From Brevirhabdus sp. (GTDB lineage: Bacteria; Pseudomonadota; Alphaproteobacteria; Rhodobacterales; Rhodobacteraceae), in assembly GCA_024637315.1 (NCBI GenBank), contig JAGXFH010000069.1, positions 1 to 62,867 on the forward strand: a stretch of 62,867 bases of DNA. The letters run 5' to 3'. The position numbers and the translations under genes are program-made. Below the pieces are notes generated by a model, which saw only the letters and a list, made by a program, of their open reading frames with translations, was not told the origin of the DNA and searched no databases. Shown here one piece after another: positions 30,709 to 40,291 of this stretch; position 1 is the stretch's first letter; the number at the start of each line of letters is the position of its first letter.

Positions 30709-31625
30709 TTGACATATCTCCGGCGGCACGTGATGCGCTGGAAGCCTGGCTGTCCGGACACAAGGCGCTGAACGCCGCCGCCGAGAATACCCTGACCGCC
30801 TATCGCACCGATCTGTTGTCCTATTTGGTATTCATGACTCGACATTTCGGCGATGCGACGGGGCTGGCGCCGCTTAAGAAAGCGTCAACATCCGATATGC
30901 GGGCCTGGATGGCGCATGAGCGCGGGCGCGGCGTGTCGGCGCGGTCCCTGGCGCGGTCGCTGTCTGCGGTGAAATCGTTCTACCGCTGGCTGTCCGAGCG
31001 CGAGGATTTCGATCCGACCGCGATTCTGTCGATTCGGTCACCGAAGTTCCAGCGAAAGTTGCCGCGACCGCTGGCAGTCGATGCTGCACGGGCGATGATC
31101 GATACCGTCGAGTTGCAGACCAGCAAGGATTGGATCGCGGCGCGGGATGCTGCGGTTGTGACGTTGCTTTACGGCTGCGGCTTGCGGATCTCCGAGGCGT
31201 TGGGGCTGACCGGTGCGGTCGTGCCACTGCCCGAGAGCCTGCGGATCCGCGGCAAGGGCGGCAAGGAGCGGATGGTGCCGGTGCTGCCTGCCGCGCGGGA
31301 CGCTGTGGCGCGCTATGTCGCAGCCTGCCCCTACCCGATCGAGGCCGAGACGCCGCTGTTTCTGGGCGCCCGCGGCGCCAAGCTGAACCCAAGGCTCATC
31401 GCCAAGGTGATGGAGCAGGCGCGGATGCAGCTTGGCCTGCCCGCCACCGCTACGCCGCATGCGATGCGGCACAGCTTCGCCACCCACCTCTTGGCCGCCG
31501 GTGGTGATCTGCGTTCAATCCAGGAACTGCTGGGCCACGCCTCGCTGTCGACGACGCAGGCCTACACGGCAGTGGATACCGCGCGGTTGATGGAAGTCTA
31601 TGAAAAGACCCATCCGAGGGCGTGA
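30705..31625 (+). CDS. xerC: Tyrosine recombinase XerC
   Basis: XerC resolves chromosome dimers at dif with XerD. The 306-residue protein has an N-terminal SAM-like core-binding domain and the full catalytic set: Arg161 (CGLRISEAL), the GKGGKER lysine, His252/Arg255 (HAMRHSFATHLL), His278 (LLGHASLSTTQAY) and Tyr287. Translation starts at a GTG overlapping the DUF484 stop (GTGA), which implies coupling. No dif-like site was identified near it. Confidence 0.92.
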   Translation: MIDISPAARDALEAWLSGHKALNAAAENTLTAYRTDLLSYLVFMTRHFGDATGLAPLKKASTSDMRAWMAHERGRGVSARSLARSLSAVKSFYRWLSEREDFDPTAILSIRSPKFQRKLPRPLAVDAARAMIDTVELQTSKDWIAARDAAVVTLLYGCGLRISEALGLTGAVVPLPESLRIRGKGGKERMVPVLPAARDAVARYVAACPYPIEAETPLFLGARGAKLNPRLIAKVMEQARMQLGLPATATPHAMRHSFATHLLAAGGDLRSIQELLGHASLSTTQAYTAVDTARLMEVYEKTHPRA

Positions 31626-31700
31626 GCGTCTGGCTTCAAGCGCAAACCTGCCGGCCCGTGCGGATCTGTTCGGTCTGGTATCGCCCGCCAAACCCGGCCG

Positions 31701-31853
31701 CTACAGGTCCTGGCTTTGTTCGCTTGCCATGCCCGTGCGGTGTTTTCGAGTGCGGTTCATCACCAGATAAAACAGGGCGACTCCGCAGATGAAAGCGGCG
31801 AGGCCGATCATCGAGTATAGCGTGGCTGGAGACCAGCCCATCAGATTTTCCAT
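31701..31853 (-). CDS. Small single-pass membrane protein (50 residues)
   Basis: A 50-codon gene with a strong ribosome site AAAGGAATCGAA before ATG. The protein opens MENLMGWSPATLYSMIGLAA, so it has a short N-terminal tail and one membrane span of about 20 residues (TLYSMIGLAAFICGVALFYLV), then a basic stretch NRTRKHRT and a Ser/Gln-rich end. It is like the short membrane peptides that often accompany envelope or respiratory genes, but no partner is evident here. Confidence 0.5.
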   Translation of the reverse strand: MENLMGWSPATLYSMIGLAAFICGVALFYLVMNRTRKHRTGMASEQSQDL

Positions 31854-32090
31854 TTCGATTCCTTTCGATTTGCAAAGATTTCTCGGTATTTAGGTGGAGA
31901 ATCGGGCTTTTTTGCGTCAATGGGCCGGAAGCGCTCATGTCCCCAAGGGAATGCGCGGATGCAAAGGGTACACGGTACGATTCCAAAACCGGGCATGGCA
32001 AGGCGGTTTGCCGACGCGCTGGTCGCGACCTGTAACTGATTGCGCGCACAATCGGTTGCGTAACCGGCAAAGTTCCGCCTAGAAGAACAA

Positions 32091-32795
32091 ATGACCATTC
32101 AGACACGCGCGCTTCTTGTCCATCTTCTTACCGCTTCGGGGGCCGTCTTCGCCATGCTGGCGATGCTGGCGGCAGTCGAGCATGATTGGGCGCTGATGTT
32201 TCTGTGGCTGGTTGTAGCGTTTTTCGTCGACGGGATCGACGGACCGCTGGCGCGGAAATACCAGGTCAAAGTCAATTCCCCGAACTTTGACGGTGTACTT
32301 CTGGACCTGATCATCGACTATCTGACATATGTCTTCGTTCCGGCTTATGCCTTGTTCAAGTCAGGGCTTCTGCCCGGCTGGACGGGTTGGATAGCGATCA
32401 TTGTGATCACCTTCACAAGCGCGCTGTATTTCGCTGATTCACGAATGAAAACAATGGACAATTCATTTTCCGGCTTTCCTGGTTGCTGGAACATGGTGGC
32501 GCTGGTCCTGTTCGCACTTGCGCCGAATTTTTGGGTGACCTTGGCGATCGTCGTTGTTCTGGCGGCGGCGATGTTCATGCCGCTCAAGTTCATTCACCCG
32601 GTGCGGACCGAGCGCTGGCGCAGCCTGTCGCTGCCGATCGCCTTTGCCTGGACATTTTTTGCGGGCTGGGCCGCCTGGGTTGATTTCGATCCACAGAGCC
32701 TCGCGCATTGGGGGCTGGTGCTGACCTCGGTTTACCTGATCTTTGCCGGGATCGTGCAGCAAATGTTCCCGGCGAGCGAAGGCGACGCGGTCTAG
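32091..32795 (+). CDS. pcs: Phosphatidylcholine synthase
   Basis: Pcs joins CDP-diacylglycerol and free choline to make phosphatidylcholine. The 234-residue integral membrane protein has the CDP-alcohol phosphotransferase signature in Pcs form: DGIDGPLAR, then GVLLDLIIDYLTY, with the conserved Asp and Gly residues in place. Six or more membrane spans are visible. The gene is alone, convergent and overlapping at the stop with a DMT exporter. It gives this organism a second use for choline besides the oxidation pathway at the far end of the window. Confidence 0.9.
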   Translation: MTIQTRALLVHLLTASGAVFAMLAMLAAVEHDWALMFLWLVVAFFVDGIDGPLARKYQVKVNSPNFDGVLLDLIIDYLTYVFVPAYALFKSGLLPGWTGWIAIIVITFTSALYFADSRMKTMDNSFSGFPGCWNMVALVLFALAPNFWVTLAIVVVLAAAMFMPLKFIHPVRTERWRSLSLPIAFAWTFFAGWAAWVDFDPQSLAHWGLVLTSVYLIFAGIVQQMFPASEGDAV

Positions 32796-33628
32796 AGACG
32801 GGTCAGGATGACGCCGCCTACGATAAGGCTGGCGGCGATGGCCTTGCCCCGATCCATCCGGTCGCCGAAGACCAGCCAGCCGATCAGCACCGCGAACAGG
32901 ATCGACGTTTCACGCAACGCCGCGACCAGCGCGATCGGGGCTTTCGTCATCGCCCAGACGGCGATGGCATAGGCAGCGTAAGAGCCAAGCGCCGCCAGCG
33001 CTCCCAACATCCAGGCTCGGCGGTTGGCGAGCATGACCCCAGGGCCGCGCATCGCAAGACAGCTTGGGATCAGGATTGCGGCGTCGAAAACGAAGAGCCA
33101 GGCGACGTAGGTGACGGCATCGCCCGCAACCCGCGCGCCAAGGCCATCGACCAGTGAATAGCCCGCCGTCGCTATTGCCGAGCCCAGCGCCAGCGGCACC
33201 AGGCGCCGCGACTCGTCCGACCGGAAGACACCGCGCGCCATCAGGATGATGCCCGCGCCCAGCACCACGATCCCGGCATATTCCAGCGCTGCGATGCGAT
33301 CGGTCAGGATCGCAGCACCGATCACCAGCACGATCAGCGGTGCGGCACCCCGGGCGATCGGATAGACGCGCGACAGGTCGCCATTGTCGTAGGCGAAGGC
33401 GAGGAAGAGCTTGTAGACCGCGTGAAAGACGCCCGAGGCAATGAGCCAAAGCCAGACATCGCTATCGGGCAGAGCGCGGGTGGCGGCAATAAAAGCACCG
33501 ACGCCGCCCTGCACCAGTGTCAGGATGAGCATCGACGTCAGCTTCGACGTTCCAAGCTTGATCAGGGCGTTCCAACCTGCGTGCAGGAACGCGGCGAACA
33601 GCACTGCCAGAAAGACGCCGATGGTCAT
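32792..33628 (-). CDS. EamA/DMT-family transporter
   Basis: A 278-residue protein with about 10 membrane spans in two repeats, typical of the EamA (drug/metabolite transporter) superfamily. An early motif FLHAGWNALIKLG and a later RGAAPLIVLVIGAAILTDRIAALEYAGIVVLGAGIILMA are characteristic. The exported compound is unknown. The stop codon overlaps the end of pcs on the other strand. Confidence 0.75.
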   Translation of the reverse strand: MTIGVFLAVLFAAFLHAGWNALIKLGTSKLTSMLILTLVQGGVGAFIAATRALPDSDVWLWLIASGVFHAVYKLFLAFAYDNGDLSRVYPIARGAAPLIVLVIGAAILTDRIAALEYAGIVVLGAGIILMARGVFRSDESRRLVPLALGSAIATAGYSLVDGLGARVAGDAVTYVAWLFVFDAAILIPSCLAMRGPGVMLANRRAWMLGALAALGSYAAYAIAVWAMTKAPIALVAALRETSILFAVLIGWLVFGDRMDRGKAIAASLIVGGVILTRL

Positions 33629-33681
33629 GCCCTGCACCCTTCAATGCTAAAGAGCACAGAAAGGTGGGGTCCGGAAGGCCC

Positions 33682-34143
33682 TCAGATCAACAGCGAACCG
33701 GCACCTTCCAGCCTCAGAAGCGCGACCTTGGTCTCGACCCCGCCAAGGCCGGAATATCCGCCCAGGCCATCGGCGGCCAGCACGCGGTGACAGGGGATCA
33801 GGATGGCAATGGGATTGGCGCCGCAGGCCTGACCTGCAGCTTGGGCCGAGATGCCCAGCGCACGGGCAAGATCGCCATAGGTACGGGTCTCGCCATATGG
33901 AATCGCCAGGAGCGCGTCGAGAAAGCGTTGTTGTCCGTGACTGACCTCGGGGCCGAGCGGCAGCTCGAATTGCTGGCGCTTGCCGGCGAAATATTCCGCC
34001 AGCTGGTCGGCTGCGGCGCGGAGAGCCGGGGTGCCATCCTTGCCGGTGCCAGCCCATTGCAGGTGAATGATCCGCCCGTCCCGCTCGCACAGGGTCAGCG
34101 GGCCAACCGGACTTGCCACGGTCAGGCTGGCCGTCTGGCTCAT
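33682..34143 (-). CDS. ogt: Methylated-DNA-protein-cysteine methyltransferase
   Basis: A suicide repair enzyme that takes methyl groups from O6-methylguanine. The 153-residue protein has the active-site IPCHRV with Cys118, the preceding GACGANP-like helix (GQACGANPIAIL), and TYGDLARALG. No Ada-type regulatory domain, so it is an Ogt-type protein. It is translationally coupled to ileS by an ATGA overlap. Confidence 0.93.
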   Translation of the reverse strand: MSQTASLTVASPVGPLTLCERDGRIIHLQWAGTGKDGTPALRAAADQLAEYFAGKRQQFELPLGPEVSHGQQRFLDALLAIPYGETRTYGDLARALGISAQAAGQACGANPIAILIPCHRVLAADGLGGYSGLGGVETKVALLRLEGAGSLLI

Positions 34144-37091
34144 CCCAGTGCAGCGTCGCAGCGGGCGCAGACGCCGTCATGCCCATGGCTGCCGACATCG
34201 GGCAGGATCTTCCAGCACCGCTGGCATTTCTCGCCCTCCGCCTTTTCGAAGACCACGCCGATGCCGTCGATTTCTGGCAAACGAAACGCTTCGGATGGAC
34301 TGGGATCTGCGGTGAGGGTGATCGCAGAGGTGATGCAGAGATCGGCGAAGGGGACAGATCGTGCTGCCTTGAGGGCGTCCGCATCTTCGACATGCACCAC
34401 CGGGGCGGCTTCCAGGGAAGCGCCGATCACCTTGTCCTGACGCTGGATTTCCAGCGCCGCCGTCACGACGCGGCGGATGCGGCGGATGCCAGACCACTTC
34501 GCTGCGAGCGGCTCGTCCAGCCAGTCGGCGGGGGTGGCCGGCATGTCGATCAGGTGAACCGAACTTTGATCGCCGGGGAAGCGTTCGAGCCAGACCTCTT
34601 CCATCGTGAAGACAAGGATCGGGGCGAGCCAGGTGGTCAGGCGGTGGAAGAGGATGTCGAGCACAGTGCGGGCGGCACGGCGTTCAGGGGTGTCGCCGTC
34701 GCAGTAAAGCACGTCCTTGCGGATGTCGAAGTAGAAGGCCGAAAGGTCCACAGTGGCGAAGGTGAAGAGTTCCTTGAAGACGCCCTGAAAGTCGTAGGCC
34801 GCGTAACCGGTGCGGACCTTGTGGTTGAGTTGTGCCAGCCGGTGCAGCACCCAGCGTTCCAGTTCCGGCATTTCGGTCGGTTCGACCCGGTCAGCCTCGG
34901 TAAACTGCGCCAGCGATCCCAACAGGAAGCGCATGGTGTTGCGCAGTCGGCGATAGCTGTCAGCGGTACCTTTCAGTATCTCGTCCCCGATCCGCAGGTC
35001 TCCGGTGTAGTCCGACTGCGCCACCCAAAGACGCAGGATGTCGGCGCCATATTGCTGCACGACCTTGTCCGGCGCCACGGTGTTTCCGAGCGATTTGGAC
35101 ATCTTGTTACCCTTGGCATCCAGCGTGAAACCATGGGTCAGCACACCGCGATAGGGCGCGCGGCCGATTGTGCCGCAGGCTTGCAGCATCGACGAATGGA
35201 ACCAGCCGCGGTGCTGGTCAGTGCCTTCGAGATAGAGGTCGGCAAGGCCATCCTCTGACCCGTCGGGACGATCGCGCAGGACAAAGGCGTGGGTCGATCC
35301 TGAATCGAACCAGACATCGAGAATGTCGAAGACCTGTTCATAGCCGGCCGGATCGTGGAGGCCGCCCAGGATCTTTTCCTTGAAACCTACAGTGTACCAG
35401 ACATCCGCGCCATCCGCCTCGAAAGCCTCGACGATACGAGCGTTCACCGCCTCGTCGCGCAGCAGGAAATCACCGTCCTCGGGCCTGGCCCCTGCCTTGA
35501 CGAAACAGGTCAGCGGCACGCCCCAGGCGCGTTGGCGGGACAACACCCAATCGGGGCGCGCCTCGATCATCGAATAGAGCCGGTTGCGCCCGGTCTGCGG
35601 CGTCCAGGTGACAAGTTTGTCGATCGAGGTCAGGGCACGCGCGCGAATCGTTGTGCCGTAGTCGTCCTGGCCGTCCCCCACGGGCTCGTCGATGGCGGCG
35701 AACCATTGCGGCGTGTTGCGGTAGATCAGCGGCGCCTTGGAGCGCCAGGAATGCGGGTAGCTGTGGGTGATCCGGCCGCGGGCCAACAGCTTGCCCGCTT
35801 CGACCAGCTTGTCGATCACCGCCTTGTTGGCACCGCCTTCCTTACCCTTGGGGGTGATGATGACTTCGCCGCCGAAAAGCGGCAGGTCGGGGCGGAAAGA
35901 GCCATCTTCCACCACGTTATAGGTCATGACCAGCCCGTATTTCAGGCCAATCTGGTAGTCGTCATCGCCGTGGCTGGGGGCAGTGTGGACAAAGCCGGTG
36001 CCGGCATCCTCGGTCACATGATCGCCGGGAAACATCGGCACTTCATAGTCCCATTCGCCGTTCTCGGCCTGGCCGCGCAGGGGATGCGCCAGCACCAGTC
36101 CGGCCAGTTCCTGCGCCGAAACGTGGCGGATCTGGCGGAAGCCGGTGACGCGCGCCTGTGCGAATATCTGGTCGGCAAGGGTCTCGGCCATCAGAAGCTT
36201 GTCGCCGACAGCTGCCCAGCATTGTTCGGGCGTTTCGGTGACTTCGTAAAGGCCATACGTGATCTCGGGACCGAAGCAGACCGCGCGGTTCTGCGGGATG
36301 GTCCAGGGCGTGGTGGTCCAGATCACCACCTCGGATTCGTGCAGGTCGTCGGCCAGCAGCGCCTGATCGGCGCCGGAATATTCGTCGATGTCGTCCTCGG
36401 CCAAAAGCACGTTGCCACCTCGGATCACCGGGAACCGCACCCAGATCGTGTGGCTTTGATGGTCGTGATATTCGACCTCGGCCTCGGCCAGGGCGGTCTT
36501 TTCCACCGGCGACCACATCACTGGCTTGGAACCGCGATAGAGGGTGCCGTTCATCAGAAACTTCATGAACTCTTCGGCGATCACGCGCTCGGCGTGGTAA
36601 TTCATCGTGAGGTAGGGATCGGCCCAATTGCCGGTGACGCCGAGGCGCTTGAATTCGTCGCGCTGGATGTCGATCCAGCCTTCGGCGAATTTACGGCATT
36701 CCTGCCGGAATGCGACTGTATCGACGGCGTCTTTGTCCTGACCCTTGGCGCGGTACTGTTCCTCGATCTTCCATTCAATGGGCAGACCATGGCAGTCCCA
36801 GCCCGGAACATAGCGGGCATCCTTGCCCATCATCTGCTGGGACCGCACCACCATATCCTTGAGGATCTTGTTCAGGGCGTGGCCGATATGCAGGTGGCCA
36901 TTGGCGTAGGGTGGGCCGTCATGCAGCGTGAAGGGCGTGCGGCCCTCATTCTCGCGTAGACGATCGTAGATGCCGATCTTCTCCCACCTCTCCAGCCAGC
37001 CGGGTTCGCGGTTGGGCAGGCCGGCGCGCATTGGGAAATCGGTCACAGGCAGGTTCAGCGTGGCTTTGTAGTCGGGCGTATCGGCGCACAT
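34140..37091 (-). CDS. ileS: Isoleucine-tRNA ligase
   Basis: The 983-residue enzyme charges tRNA-Ile. It has the class I motifs HIGH (68-71, in GHLHIGHALNK) and KMSKS (in GNKMSKSLGN), a large editing domain with TPWTIPQN and GTGFVHTAPSHGDDD, and a C-terminal zinc finger formed by CQRCW and CARCD. The start MCADTPDYK is the first ATG in the frame. The next gene, ogt, overlaps it by 4 bases. Confidence 0.97.
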   Translation of the reverse strand: MCADTPDYKATLNLPVTDFPMRAGLPNREPGWLERWEKIGIYDRLRENEGRTPFTLHDGPPYANGHLHIGHALNKILKDMVVRSQQMMGKDARYVPGWDCHGLPIEWKIEEQYRAKGQDKDAVDTVAFRQECRKFAEGWIDIQRDEFKRLGVTGNWADPYLTMNYHAERVIAEEFMKFLMNGTLYRGSKPVMWSPVEKTALAEAEVEYHDHQSHTIWVRFPVIRGGNVLLAEDDIDEYSGADQALLADDLHESEVVIWTTTPWTIPQNRAVCFGPEITYGLYEVTETPEQCWAAVGDKLLMAETLADQIFAQARVTGFRQIRHVSAQELAGLVLAHPLRGQAENGEWDYEVPMFPGDHVTEDAGTGFVHTAPSHGDDDYQIGLKYGLVMTYNVVEDGSFRPDLPLFGGEVIITPKGKEGGANKAVIDKLVEAGKLLARGRITHSYPHSWRSKAPLIYRNTPQWFAAIDEPVGDGQDDYGTTIRARALTSIDKLVTWTPQTGRNRLYSMIEARPDWVLSRQRAWGVPLTCFVKAGARPEDGDFLLRDEAVNARIVEAFEADGADVWYTVGFKEKILGGLHDPAGYEQVFDILDVWFDSGSTHAFVLRDRPDGSEDGLADLYLEGTDQHRGWFHSSMLQACGTIGRAPYRGVLTHGFTLDAKGNKMSKSLGNTVAPDKVVQQYGADILRLWVAQSDYTGDLRIGDEILKGTADSYRRLRNTMRFLLGSLAQFTEADRVEPTEMPELERWVLHRLAQLNHKVRTGYAAYDFQGVFKELFTFATVDLSAFYFDIRKDVLYCDGDTPERRAARTVLDILFHRLTTWLAPILVFTMEEVWLERFPGDQSSVHLIDMPATPADWLDEPLAAKWSGIRRIRRVVTAALEIQRQDKVIGASLEAAPVVHVEDADALKAARSVPFADLCITSAITLTADPSPSEAFRLPEIDGIGVVFEKAEGEKCQRCWKILPDVGSHGHDGVCARCDAALG

Positions 37092-37437
37092 TTCGGGCGT
37101 CCTTGTCAGAATTCATCATGTCAGCGGAAGGGTCGGCGCGGTGGGTCATGCGCCTTTTCCCGGCGGCCTGATCGGGTCAGATCGCCGGGGTCGTAATTCG
37201 AAGGATGTTCGCCGTTATCCGCATAATGGCGGCTTATAGGCGTGGGGGGCGGGCAGGTAAAGGCGGCTGAGGTCCGCGCTTTTCGACGAAGCGGGATTTG
37301 GGTATCTGAATCAAGGCAAATGCGTGCGTGGCCGGGATACGGTCCGGCGTTGAACCGTCAGCAGACGGGCTGGTGGCGGCGGTGCAGTCGCGGCTGGCCT
37401 GCGGCGATCCGGCGCGGTCCCGTGCAGGGCTGGCCGG
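37092..37437. other. 346-base gap upstream of ileS, no gene seen
   Basis: The gap lies between the ycjF stop and the ileS start, both on the minus strand. I find no convincing short gene, hairpin-plus-T-run or riboswitch-like fold; a T-box is not expected in this group. The ileS promoter should lie near 37092-37200. The strand opposite shows open frames of the kind high-GC DNA produces by chance. Confidence 0.4.
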
Positions 37438-38439
37438 CTAGGCTCTGCCCCGCCCGAACAGCCCGGTCAGCGCACGTTGAACGAGGCTGGTGACACCGGG
37501 GCGCTTGAGGCGGGCGAAGGGCAGCGGGCGGCAGACCTCGATTGCGGCGATGCCGACGCGGGCGGTAAGCGCGCCGTTGATCACGCCTTCGCCGAAGCGG
37601 CGCGACACCTTCGACAGCATCCCGCCGCCGGCGACCGAGCCGATCAGATCGTCGCCGACTGCAACAGCGCCGGTGGCGACGAGGTGGGTCATGACGGTGC
37701 GGGTCAGCCGCCAACTGCCGAGGGTTCCGGCGCGCCCGCCGTAGATTTCGGCGATTCGGCGAATCATGCGGATATTGGCGGTCAGCGCGGTCAGGACATC
37801 GGCCAGCGCCAACGGCACGATGGCGGTGACGGTGGCGACCTGACGGGCGGCGGCCTCGATCTCTTGCCGTGCGGCGGCGTCGAGGGGGGCAAGAAGTTCG
37901 GTTTCGGCAATGCCAAGCAGGCCGTCGGCGTCGAACACGTCACGTTGCCGTTCGCTCAGGCGTACAAGCGGCCATTTCATTTCGGCACGACCCTTGTAGA
38001 GGTCTGCAATGCGGTCAGTCACGCGGCGGGCGGCGGCAAGATCGCCCGAAACAATGGCTGCCTCGGCCGCGCGTTGGACATCGTCGAGCCGTTTCAGCCG
38101 TGCAAACGCGGACCATTCGCGCAGGATGATGCCAAGGCAGACCAACAGGAATGCGCCCAGAAGGCCCATCGCGCCATAGCCGAGCATGGTGTTGCGGGCG
38201 ATCAGACCCGTGACGAAATCCCATGCCCAGAGTGAGAGGGCGAACAGGATGATCGCGCCCAGCAGCCGCCAGAACCAACGAGCAAGCGTCGAGGGCGGGC
38301 GGGCGGCCAGCACCGCCACGGTTTGCATGGCGTGGCCCGACGGACGGTCGGACAAGTCGGGCACCGGTGGGGCGCTGGCGGGAGTCGCCTTGGGCGCATC
38401 GTCGAGTTCGATCAGGACCGGACCGTTCTTGTCGTTCAT
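37438..38439 (-). CDS. ycjF: YcjF-family membrane protein (TIGR01620/DUF697)
   Basis: A 333-residue protein: a Pro-rich acidic N-terminus, two membrane spans (about 54-75 and 84-106: LLGAIILFALSLWAW and MGLLGAFLLVCLGIIL), then a soluble C-terminal domain with the DUF697 features. It pairs with the YcjX ATPase across bacteria and is thought to act with it at the membrane; the exact role is unknown. The start overlaps the end of the GNAT gene by ATGA. Confidence 0.82.
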   Translation of the reverse strand: MNDKNGPVLIELDDAPKATPASAPPVPDLSDRPSGHAMQTVAVLAARPPSTLARWFWRLLGAIILFALSLWAWDFVTGLIARNTMLGYGAMGLLGAFLLVCLGIILREWSAFARLKRLDDVQRAAEAAIVSGDLAAARRVTDRIADLYKGRAEMKWPLVRLSERQRDVFDADGLLGIAETELLAPLDAAARQEIEAAARQVATVTAIVPLALADVLTALTANIRMIRRIAEIYGGRAGTLGSWRLTRTVMTHLVATGAVAVGDDLIGSVAGGGMLSKVSRRFGEGVINGALTARVGIAAIEVCRPLPFARLKRPGVTSLVQRALTGLFGRGRA

Positions 38440-38882
38440 GCCATCCCCCTTGCCCAGACCAAATGCACATCGGGCAGTTTCTCGTCATTGGCTTCGCCAT
38501 TTGTCAGGCGGTTCTCGTAAAAGCCCTGCTGCGCATAGAAGTTGCGGGCGCCGGTATTGGCCTGATGGGTCCAGAGGTCGAGCCGGCGGTGCCGCGCCTT
38601 GGCGAGGTCAAGCAGGCGGCGGCCGATGCCCTGCCCGCGCGCCCGCGGCGCGAGGTACAGCGAATGGATTATGCCGTGGCGCAGGGCGATGAAGCCGACC
38701 GGGCGGTGGCGGTGGCGGGCCAATGTGACCTCGGTCCGGTCCAGAAGCAAGCAGGCTTGGGCGCGAAAGCGCCGTGGATCGTCGCGGTTCGGCATCCAGT
38801 CCGCCTCTTCGCTCCAGTCCGCGAGTATTGCGGCGATGGGACGGGCGTGACGCCTTGCGGCAGGTGTGAAGACCACCGTCAC
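38436..38882 (-). CDS. GNAT-family N-acetyltransferase
   Basis: A 148-residue acetyltransferase with the acetyl-CoA loop pattern in RARGQGIGRRLLDLAKA and a C-terminal NTGARNFYAQQGFYENRLT. It overlaps the ycjX stop and the ycjF start by 4 bases each, so it is embedded in a coupled three-gene unit. The substrate is unknown. Its insertion between ycjX and ycjF is uncommon and could mean it modifies one of them. Confidence 0.85.
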   Translation of the reverse strand: MTVVFTPAARRHARPIAAILADWSEEADWMPNRDDPRRFRAQACLLLDRTEVTLARHRHRPVGFIALRHGIIHSLYLAPRARGQGIGRRLLDLAKARHRRLDLWTHQANTGARNFYAQQGFYENRLTNGEANDEKLPDVHLVWARGMA

Positions 38883-40291
38883 AGCCGATCCCCCAGCAGG
38901 AATTCGGCCGCCTTATCGAGTCTGATATGCGGCGGACCTTCGGCGGGCTTCAATGTCAGATGCGCGGGGGCAAAGTTCATGATCCGGTAATCCTGATCAA
39001 GCCAGCTCTCGGCCCCCTCGCGCGCCGGGCCGAGGAGATGGCTGGGATCTTCGGGCAGTTCGCCGGGATAGAACGCCGCCTGCTTGCCTGTGATCAGCGT
39101 GCCGCGCACGCAATCGAGCGACCGACCCTTGTGGTCGATGGTCTCCTCGACGGTCGCGCGTAATGCTGCGATCGACATCGCGGCAGTCTGCGCACCCGAG
39201 AAGTCGGCTCGAGATTTCGCGTCCTTGACCAGCGCCTCCATGATCGCGGTCAGGCGGGGATGCTGGCTGTGATGTAGATGATCGGCCTTGGTGGCGGCGA
39301 AAAGGATCTTTTCGACCCGTTTGCCAAGGAATAGCTGCGACAGGAAGGCGTTGCGGCCGGGGCGGAAGGCGCCGAGGATCTCGGCCATGGCGCGGCGCAG
39401 GTCTTCGGTCGCTTTCGGACCGGAATGGATTGCGCCCAAGGCGTCGACCAGCACGATCTGCCGGTCGATGCGGGCGAAATGATCGCGAAAGAAGGGTTTC
39501 ACGACTTCGCGCTTGTAAGCCTCAAAGCGCCGCTCCATCTCGCGCCAGAGCGTTCCTCGGCGGGTCTGATCGGGTTTGGGCAGCGGCGCAAAGGTCAGGA
39601 CCGGTGATCCGGCAAGATCCCCGGGCAGAAGGAACCGGCCCGGCGTGCAGTCAGAGTAACCGGCGGCGCGGGCAGCTTTGAGGTAATCGGCGAAGGCAGT
39701 GGCCAAGGCTTTGGCGACAGGTTCGTCAAGCTTCGCCGTGGCGTCGGTCGCCTGCGCCAATGCCCGGAATTCATCGCCCAGGGCACGGCGTTCAAGGCGC
39801 TGCAACGTGGCCTCTGACCAGTCGGTGTAGCCTTTGTCCAATAACGCAAGATCAAGCAGCCACTCGCCGGGATAGTCGATGATATCGAGATGGACAGTGC
39901 GTGGGCCGGAGACAAACCCCATCAGGCCCGAGGGCTGGATCCGAAACGAAAGTCTGAGTTCGCTGACGGCCCGCGTGGAGTCGGGCCAGTGCGGTTCGGA
40001 AGCGGTCAGCGCACCCAGATGCGCTTCGTAGTCGAATCGTGGAACGGTGTCGTCGGGTTGGGGTTGCAGATAGGCGGTGCGGATGCGGCCATTCGCGGCG
40101 GCCACAAGCTGAGGCATCCGACCCCGGTCGATCAGGTTGGCGACGAGCGAGGTGATGAACACCGTCTTGCCGGCGCGCGAGAGCCCAGTGACGCCGAGCC
40201 GGATGACGGGTTCGAAAAACGCCTCGCTGATCGTGTCTTGCGCGGACTCGACGCCGCGCGTCAGCCGGTCTGCGATTTCAATGAAAACCAA
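38879..40291 (-). CDS. ycjX: YcjX-family P-loop NTPase
   Basis: A 470-residue protein with Walker A GVTGLSRAGKT near the N-terminus and the YcjX features (HLDIIDYPGEWLLDLALL, VLVDALGAIHSG). The start is a TTG giving VFIEIADRLTRG after GAGGG; the only ATG upstream would add 32 residues that look uncoded. YcjX acts with YcjF, possibly in membrane stress handling; the mechanism is not established. Confidence 0.84.
   Translation of the reverse strand: MVFIEIADRLTRGVESAQDTISEAFFEPVIRLGVTGLSRAGKTVFITSLVANLIDRGRMPQLVAAANGRIRTAYLQPQPDDTVPRFDYEAHLGALTASEPHWPDSTRAVSELRLSFRIQPSGLMGFVSGPRTVHLDIIDYPGEWLLDLALLDKGYTDWSEATLQRLERRALGDEFRALAQATDATAKLDEPVAKALATAFADYLKAARAAGYSDCTPGRFLLPGDLAGSPVLTFAPLPKPDQTRRGTLWREMERRFEAYKREVVKPFFRDHFARIDRQIVLVDALGAIHSGPKATEDLRRAMAEILGAFRPGRNAFLSQLFLGKRVEKILFAATKADHLHHSQHPRLTAIMEALVKDAKSRADFSGAQTAAMSIAALRATVEETIDHKGRSLDCVRGTLITGKQAAFYPGELPEDPSHLLGPAREGAESWLDQDYRIMNFAPAHLTLKPAEGPPHIRLDKAAEFLLGDRL

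Noticed and set aside
35355-36959. 534-codon frame antisense to ileS
   Set aside because: It arises from the GC skew of ileS codons; the class I synthetase motifs on the minus strand settle the strand.
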